Made by a program: the position numbers and the translations under genes. Under the pieces are notes generated by a model. It was not told the DNA's origin. It was given only the letters and a program-made list of their open reading frames with translations, and did not search any database. Positions 54,301 through 63,300 of a stretch of 64,000 nt of DNA are shown piece by piece; the first letter of the stretch is position 1, and every line of letters begins with the position of its first letter. The stretch lies in NCBI RefSeq assembly GCF_029407905.1, contig NC_073646.1, forward strand, positions 11,116,001 through 11,180,000, written 5' to 3'. Source of the DNA: Bubalus kerabau. Lineage: Eukaryota > Chordata > Mammalia > Artiodactyla > Bovidae.

Positions 54301-57300
54301 TCACCTGTGACAGCTGGGTCCAGGGGTACCTCCTGCAGCAGGGAGAGCGAGGAAAAGGTCCACATCAGTGCAGCACTTGCCTCCCTGGAGAGGGGCCCTG
54401 CGGTGTCCAGCTGCGTGCAGGAGGCCTCCCGCAGCACGCCGGCCTGCAAACTCTGGATGCAGGTTAGACGGGAGGCCAGGCCGGACTGCTGGACCATGTG
54501 GGGAAGAGGCGGAGGCTCAGGCCAGGCCTTGGGAGTGAGGGAACCCCCCGGAACCCCCAAATTGGTAGCAACAGCCAAGGCTGGGGGAAGCCCACTGGGG
54601 ACTACCTTGGAGCTTCAGGATCCCCCTCCCCATGGACAGAGGTGGGAGACCAAGGGAGGCAAGAAAGAGCAGTCAGAAGTCACCCCAAGGGGAGGAAGGA
54701 TAAAGCCTCAATTGGAAAATGAAGAAAGCCGGCATCTGCAGTCCTGCAGCCGCTTCTAGATGCTGAGACTCTGTATTAGTTATGTTAATAGTGATCACCT
54801 CCTATCCTTATATAGATGCCTACTGTTTACACTGTGGTGTTGGAGAAGACTCTTGAGAGTCCCTTGGACTGCAAGGAGATCCAACCAGTCCATTCTGAAG
54901 GAGATCAGCCCTGGGTGTTCTTTGGAAGGACTGATGCTAAAGCTGAAACCCCAATACTTTGGCCACCTCATGTGAACAGTTGACTCATTGGAAAAGACTC
55001 TGATGCTGGGAGGGATTGGGGGCAGGAGGAAAAGGGGACAACAGAGGATGAGATGGCTGGATGGCATCACCGACTTGATGGACATGAGTTTTAGTGAACT
55101 CCGGGAGTTGGTGATGGACAGGGAGGCCTGGTGTGCTATGGTCCATGGGGTCGCAAAGAGTTGGACACGACTGAGCGACTGAACTGAACTGTTTACACAA
55201 CACTTTCATCTGCAGGGAACCGTGGAGGAGAGAGAAGGAGATGGGGAGAAGAGGGAAGGGGAAGTCGGGGGTGGGGGGGGGGCGGGCGCTAGGCGCTGTG
55301 GGGAGAGGAGGATGAGAGATGAGGAAGTGGGGGAGGGAAAGGACAGAGCCTGGGAAGGAGGAGAAGAGAACAGGGAGTGGGCCAAAAAGGAAGGACAGGG
55401 TAGGGGCGAGCCCCGCTCTCACCTCCTCGGTGGCGGGCAGGGCCTGCGAGCGCAGGGAGGCGCGCACCCTGCGCAGGGAGCACCGCGCCAGGGCCTTGGT
55501 TTTGTGCAGCCTGCTTCCGAGTTGCTGGTACGTGGTGGGACACCTGCCCAGGATGTCCACCTGGGCGAGCGGGACCCAGTCAGCGCCCTGCTCCCCGTCA
55601 CTCCATCACCCACCCCGCTCTCGAGACTCAGAACTCACCTCCTCCACGGTGTGGGGGTCGCGGACACCCGGATGACCCTGCAAGAGGCTCAGCACCGCCC
55701 GCTTCACGTTCAGGGCCCAGCGCGGCTCGGCTCGTCGGGGGCACAGGCGGACCACGCGCCCCGCTTGCAGGACGAAGCGCAGCGGCTCCCGGCCCAGGAC
55801 AGCGCTGCGCGGGGGTGGGCGTCAGGGGGGGCCGGCCCATCTAAGGCCCCAGGGCACCTCTTCTCTGCTACCGCAACCTTGCCCCTCCAGCGTGGGCCCC
55901 TCCTATAGGTCAGTCCCGTAGGAAGCACGCAGCTATCCCCACACCCCGCCCAAATGGCCTGGCTTCCTAACTCAGCTCAGCTCTCCAGCCAGGTCTCAGC
56001 GAAACCACACACAAGACAGCCAAGTCTATGCTTGAAGCTACTCCCAGCCTTGTCACCACCTGAATAAAATGGGTGAACCCAGCTTGAAAAAAAAGAAAAA
56101 GCTGAACTTCCCAGGGCGTCCTGCATTGCAAAACTTCTCATTTTCCCAGCGCATTCACGTTATATAGGAAGGAACCTGAGGCTCCGAGCGGTAAGGTGAC
56201 TTGTTCAGGGCCACAGCTGGGATCCGAACCCAGGCAGGATGGCTCCGGAGTCACAGGTCTCAGACACCCTGAGCTGAAAGTTGTGGAGCCCTGCACCAAG
56301 GTCACAGGATAAAAATCTCTGGAACTGACCAAACCCCATAGCAACTGTTGCCATGAGCCTCCAGATCTAACCCTGACCCCCTATTAAGTAAAATACCCAG
56401 CCTATTACCCACTCTATAGCATCCTAACCAATGACATAATGCCACTCTTCAAGTAGGAATTTTCTCTGTCTTGAGGCTCTAAAAAAGTGGCTGCTCGCCT
56501 GCAAAAGGGTTCGGCTCTCCCTTGAGCCAGCCTGCTGTTCTATCAGGGTCTCCCACTCTACCAAACTTTATTCTCCTCTCATTCTGCTTGGTGTCTGGAA
56601 ATTCTTTTCCAACCCACACACGGACCATGGCAGAAGTGACTTAGGCTCCAGCACTGTAGGAGGAGGAAACAAGGCCCAGAGAGGGAGAGCGACCGGAGAG
56701 GATCACACAGCAAGTCTGGGAGGACCTGGGTCCAGAATTTAGCCCAGTGCCCTTCCCGTTGCCCCTCACCTGACACAGACCAGGAGCCTGTGTCTGGTAT
56801 GGTTAGGGTTATATGCCTGGTGAGGGAGAAGACAGGGTTGGGGGCGAGGGCTTGGGGAGTACTCCTCTTTGTGTGGGGAGCGTTGAAGAGGGAGGTGCCC
56901 CGTAATGAAGGGGAAACTGGCAAAGCCCCAAACCCCACCGGGCAGCCAGCAAGCAGAACCTTGGGGGACACAAGTGTCCCTACTGAACTTTCCCGGGGAG
57001 GTCATTGCCCCCTCTCCAGCTCCACGTGGAGTCTGCCCCCACCCTCCCACCCACCGTGGCAGCCCCAAGGGCCTCAGGCCTCAAGAGAAATGCTAATGGC
57101 TCCCGCCCCTTCTGGAATAACTAGTGTCAGTCTGGTCTCTCCAGGAGCTGACAGCCCTTCGCACTGACTTAGCATTTCTGATGAGACTCCCCAGGGACAA
57201 TAGCCCTGCCTGCCCCCTCGGAGAGGACCCCCCTAAGCTTTTCAGTGGGGATCCATTTGCCCCTGGCAGCTCCCCCATCCCTGTATCCCTGCACAAAGGC

Positions 57301-60300
57301 TTTATTATTTTTTTTTAACAAATGAATTTGCAATCAAAAAGGAAGAGGAATCTGCGGAGATGGGCTTGTCTTCAGACTGGCGGCTGGACTGAGCTTTGTG
57401 GCCAGGAAGCCACTGTCAGGAGTCCCTGGGAAACACGCCAAGGGAGAATTCCAGGCTTGGCTGGGTCACCAAGGGGAGCTTGGCTTGGGAAGGGAGAAAG
57501 AAGCTATGGGTCTCCAGGGAAAACCCCCATCTCAGCAGGGGGGAGGAGGAGAAGGGCAGGCCTCAATGGGTGCCAGTGTCTTCCAGAATGTTCTTAAGGA
57601 TGAAGCCCAGAGGGTGCTGGGAAGACATAAAATCTGGACATGCTGAGAGTGACAGCCAGGAAAATATGGGGCGAGAGTTCCTTCCTCCAGATAAGGGAAG
57701 GCCATCTGAAGCTCTTTGGAGCCACTCAAGGCTCCCACATCACAACAACCCCCAGTGGTCCTCATCAATGACCTGGGTGTTTACAAGGTCAAAACAAAGA
57801 TGGAATCCTCTTTGAACTTCAATCTAAAACGGCCTTTCTCTGCTGTAAGGGGGTTACCCTAATTGGATTTTTTCAATACAATCTGGTACACCCAGTGGCC
57901 GTCGGAAAAGGGAGCCGGGCTCATGTATGCAGCCCCATGGGGAGCAAGGCCCAGTGTCTTACCTCAAATTCTCCGACTGCTTCAGAACTACCACCTTGGA
58001 CCCCAGGATGGATGTCAGCTGGAAGTGCTGGAGCTGAAGCAGGATGCACTGAGTTGGTGACCTCTCCTGGGATATTCCAGGACCACACCAGCGCCCCCTC
58101 CCCCACCTAAAGTAGTTCTGGGCCCCCTCGTGATTCATGCTGGTGAGGGAGGGGTAGGCAGGGAGATCTGCCCCTTGAGCAGAAGGTTCTAATGTGAGGT
58201 GGTAGATGTTGAATATCTCCAGGGTAAATAATTTAAACAGTCAGGCCCCTCTGTTCCCCACTCACTGTACAGAAAGTTCTCATTAGCTTCTTCCTCATTG
58301 CAGGTGGATTCTTTACCAGCTGAGCCACCAGGGAAGCCCAAGAATACTGGAGCGGGTAGCCTATCCCTTTCTTCAGGGAATTTTCCCGACCCAGGGCTTG
58401 AACCTGGGTGTCCTGCATTGCAGGCAGATTCTTTACCAGCTGAGCTACCAGGGAAGCCCCATTAGCTTCTCATTTTTCCCCACAAGGCCCTGGAAGTTTG
58501 ACTGAGAGATTCATATGGCTACACAGTATAAACAAAAATAAGCTAGGATTGCAAAGCAAACAAAAAATGCTCTGTCATCATGAATAAAAGACTTGGATGT
58601 CCCCAGATCGCCATGGTTTCACACATGTGTGTACTTATTGCTAAAAAAGATGGACTCTCTAAAGATGAAAAATAAAATCACCCCTAAAACCTGCATCCCG
58701 GGCTTCCCTGGTGGCTTAGTGCTAAAGAATCCGCCTGCCAATGCAGGAGATGTGGGTTTGATCCCTAGGTCAGGAAGATTCCATATGCTATGGAGCAACT
58801 AAGCCTGTGCACCGCAACTATTGAGCCTGTGCTCTAGAGCCTGGGAATAGCAACTACTGAAGCCTGAGCACCTTGAGCCCGTGCTTTGCAACAAAGAAGC
58901 CACTGAAATGAGAAGCCTGCACACCGCAACTAGACCATAGCCCTTTAGTCACAACTAAGGAGAAGCCCAGGCAGCAACAAAGAACTAGAACAGCCAAAAA
59001 CAAAACAATTTTTAAAAACCCTGCATCCCTAAGCTGACTGATTTCACTTTTATTATTATTAGAGCAGTTTTAGGTTCATAGCAATACTGAGAGGAAGGTG
59101 CAGAAATTTCCCATGTACCCCCTGACTTCCGCATTATCAACATCCCCCACCAGAGTGGGACATTAAGTCACAACTGCTGACCCTATACTAATACATAACC
59201 ATCACCCAAAGCCCCTAATAAAAATGAGGGTTCCTTGGTGTCGTACATTCTATGGGTTTAGACAAACGTATGATGACATGTGTCTGTCATTATAGTATCA
59301 CATAGTTTCTTTGCCCCGTGATTTCACGTTTTCAGAGTAACTAATCCTGGGCTTCCCTAGTGGTCCAGAGAGTGTGACTCCACCTTGCAATGCAGGGGAC
59401 ACCGGTTCGATCCCTGGTCTAGGAAGATCACACGTGTCGTGCAGCAACTAAGCCTGTGTTCCACAACTACTGAGCCCAGAGCCCATGCTTAGACTCCAAG
59501 AGCAGCAACTACTGACGCCCACGTGCCTTAGAGCCCGAGCTCTGAAATGAGAGAAGCTGAGGCAATGAGAAACCCAAGCACTGCAGCTAGAGAGAGCCCA
59601 CTCGCGATGACAAAGACCCAGCATAGCCAATAAATAAACTATATATATGTCATTTAAGGGGCACAGCGCTTCTGCTTAGGATGATGAAAACATTCTAGGG
59701 GTGGAGCGTGGTGATGGTTACACGACAGGAGTATACATATTGCTATTGAAACACTTGAAATTATCAATTTTATATTATGTATATTTTACCATGATCAAAA
59801 AAAAATCAAAATAAAAAATAAGAAGAAACCGGGCACAAAAGAGAACTTCCTGCATAACTCCATTAAAGAGAGGTTCAAAGATGAACAAAACTAATCCATG
59901 GTGCTGGAACTCAGGGGAGCCTTTAGGAGAAGGGACTGGAAGAGAGAAAGAGGGAGGTTATGGGAGTTTCTTGATCTGGAGGTGGCTACACAGGAGTGTT
60001 CAATCTGTAAAATTCATTGTCCTGAATACTTACGTTCACCCTTTTCCTACAAAAATATACTTAATGGATTGCCTCCTAAGTGGCTGTAAATTTTCCATTT
60101 ATGACACAATTTTTATTTTGCCACACTGTGTGGCTTTTGGGATCTTAGTTCCCTGACAAGGGGTCAAACCTGTGCCCCCCCTGCAGTGGAAGCATGGCGT
60201 CCTAGATACTGGACTGCCAGAGAATTCACTGTGCCACGAGTCTCTGAAATGAGCCCCTTCTTTCTACCCTTGTCAACATTTAACAGTATCCATTTTTTTT

Positions 60301-63300
60301 AACGCTAAAAAAACAAACAAACAAACAAAATTGCAGCAGTACATAATTTGTCTTGTGAAGACTGTGGAAAAAACAACCCCTACAGTTTTGATGGACTTTA
60401 AAGGACAGCAAAGTGGCAATTCTGACCGAAACCAATACTTGGATAGTTTAAGAAGTCAGAGGCAGCTCAGAGCCACCTCACAAAAGACTCCATCCTGTGG
60501 TCTACATGAAAACATAACAAAGCAGTCTTGAGAAACTCTCATCAGCAAGCACTCCAGTCAGTTCAAAAACCCCTTACAAATGGGACATGAGACTTCAGTG
60601 GAAACTAGGCAGCCATTTATGCAGAGTGGGAAGGTTTGTCCAGGAAACACATGAGCGTCATCAGAAAGAGACCAGAGAATAGTCAGGCATGTCCGCTTGC
60701 AGGAACATGAGAAAGCTTCAGGAAAATCTTGATGAAAAAGATTTTCATCACTACAGCCACTAAGAGAATCTAGCTCATAATTCCACTTTGACCTAACCCA
60801 GTACCACCACTGTCCACAAAGGCAGACCTCTTTCTACAGTGCTCCACTTAATTGCACTTCCCAGAAACTGCTTTTTTTTTTTTTTTTTTTTTTTTACAAA
60901 TTGAATGTTTGTGGCAACCCTGCATTGAGCAAGTCTTTCAGTTTTTCCAAGAGCATTTTTTCATTTCATGTCTGTGTTACATTTTAGTGGTTTTAACAAT
61001 ATTTCAAACTTTTTCATTATATCTGTTAGCATGGTCTATGATCAGTGATCTTTAATCTTACTACAACTCCCTGAATGCTCAGATGATAACTGTCTTCAGC
61101 AATAAAGTATTTTTTAATTATGTATTTTTATAGACATGTTATTGCACACTTAATAAACTACAATTTAGTACAAACGTAACTTTGATATACACTGGGAAAC
61201 GAAAAAATTAGTGTGACTCGCTTTATTTCAATATTTGTTTTATTTCAGTGACCTAGAATCAAACCTGCGATCTCTCTGTGGTATGCCTGTACAGAGATGC
61301 CCAGGGCAGGCCTGGAGTCCCCAACTGGGTCTGGGCTGTCCATCATAGTCTGCTCCTTTGCTTACAAAGCCTTGATTTGGTTTGATTTTGCTCACCCCTG
61401 GGACCTACAATTTCCCAATTGTGACCCTCCATTTATGGTTTTTCCAGTAGTCATGTATGGATGTGAGAGTTGGACCATAAAGAAAGCTGAATGCCAAAGA
61501 ATTGATGCTTTTGAACTGTGGTGTTGGAGAAGACTCTTGGGAGTCCCTTGGACTGCAAGGAGATCAAGCCAGGCAATCCTAAAGGAAATTAGTCCTGAAT
61601 ATTCATTGGAAGGACTAATGCTGAAGCTGAAGCTCCAATACTTTGGCCACCTGATGCAAAGAACTGACTCATTAGAAAAGACCCTGATGCTGGGAAAGAT
61701 TGAAGGCAGGAGAAGGAGACAACAGAGGACGAGATGGTTGGCTGGCATCACCGACTCAGTGGACATAAGTTTGAGCAAACTCCAGGAGATGGTGAAGGAC
61801 AGGGAAGTCTGGTGTGCTGCAGTCCATGGGTCGCAAAGAGTTGGACACAACTTAGCAACTGAACCAAACTGAACTGATTCTCCCAAGGACATAGCTTGAT
61901 CTCATCCTGTGGCTATACCTGCTCCAAGGAATACCCTTCACTCCTTCTTTAATCTCTACTCCTCCCAACACTGGATCTACCCTGGCACCCTCTACAACCA
62001 AAATGGTGCCACATTCCCATGTTACTCTAGCACCCTCACTTGAATTTGATTTCAGGTGCTATGGCTTCCCTATGGCCCTCCCCCATGTCAACATGACCCC
62101 CTGGTTACTCAGTGATACTCACCTGTAAGGCCATCTGGCAAGGGCCAAGCACATCAAGGGTGACCAAGCCTTGCAGACCAAGGCCACTCCCCTCCACCTG
62201 GGCCCCCTGCAGGCTGGTGCTGGTGTTAGTGGAAAAGTGATAGATGTATCTGGTGCCCACGGGGAGGTAAGGATCAGCTGACCCTGGAGGGCAGAGAGAG
62301 GGCACACAGTGTCACCTTGACAATCTGACACCTTCTGAGACTCAGCTCCAGTTGGACTACTTAGGCATCCTAACTGTCACCTTCCCCTCTCATCCGGCCT
62401 GTGAGCTTCCTGCTCCCAGCTCAGGGGAAGGCTGCAGACCCCAAGAGAGTGAAGAAGAAAACGAAGATAATCACAAGGAGTGCTTAATCAATGTTACCTA
62501 GTGTTTCGCGTGCTAGGCCCTCTTCTAAGGGTTTTCTACACTCAAGTTTCTCAGCCTCCATGGTATCAGTATTTTGATATCATATAATTCTGTTGTGGGG
62601 GCTGTTCTGTGCATTATAGGATGCTCAACAGCATCTCCAGATGCCAGTGGCACGCCCCAGTTGGGACAAGCAAAACTGTCTCCAGACTTTGCAAAATGTC
62701 CCTGGTAGATACCGTCATCCTGGTTGTGAACCACTGATCTATTTTACATTAGCTTTTGGAAGCCTCATAACAACTTTGAAGTGGGTACTCTTATTTTCTC
62801 CATCTTACAGAATTGGAAACCAAGGCTCAGAGAGGTTAACTAACTTACCCAAGGTTGCAGAGCTGGAATCCAAACCTTGGCTGTCTGATGATTCCTCACC
62901 TACTGCCTTGGTGGATATCAGCAGGGACGGGGGGTGGGTTGGATAGAGTTCCCTGATCTTTACAGAACACAGAGCAGCAGAACTGGCTAGTCTGGAGGTA
63001 TTGGAGATACTGGGGATGTGGGGGAGGTACTCTGGGGTAGATCGGATCTAGAGAGCAGAGAGTTTGTGATTCCCGAAACTTCTATCTAGACCACAGACCA
63101 ATTGTGAAACACCATTAAAGTATTAATTATGACAGCTCATCCTTCTCCTGGGCTTTGAAATTGAATGAACACATTCATGTTCATTTCTTTGTGCTCAAAA
63201 TATAACCACATCTCACATTCCGAAAATGCTTCCTTCTAAGCCATTTGCCTCCAGTTTCTCTCATCTACTCCACCCCAAGATGCAAATAGAATCACTTGGC

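Larger units (their letters stand above)
55240..55830. promoter_or_regulatory. CpG-rich block over e5-e6
   Basis: Dense CG dinucleotides, especially 55380-55600 and 55660-55830, in contrast to the surrounding intron. A G-run lies at 55268-55282. It could be an intragenic CpG island. No promoter motif was identified. Confidence 0.45.

Noticed and set aside
55222..55908. 228-codon plus-strand open frame
   Set aside because: Antisense to e5-e6 in CpG-rich DNA; no family resemblance.
61297..61872. 191-codon plus-strand open frame
   Set aside because: BovB ORF 3' end, not a host gene.
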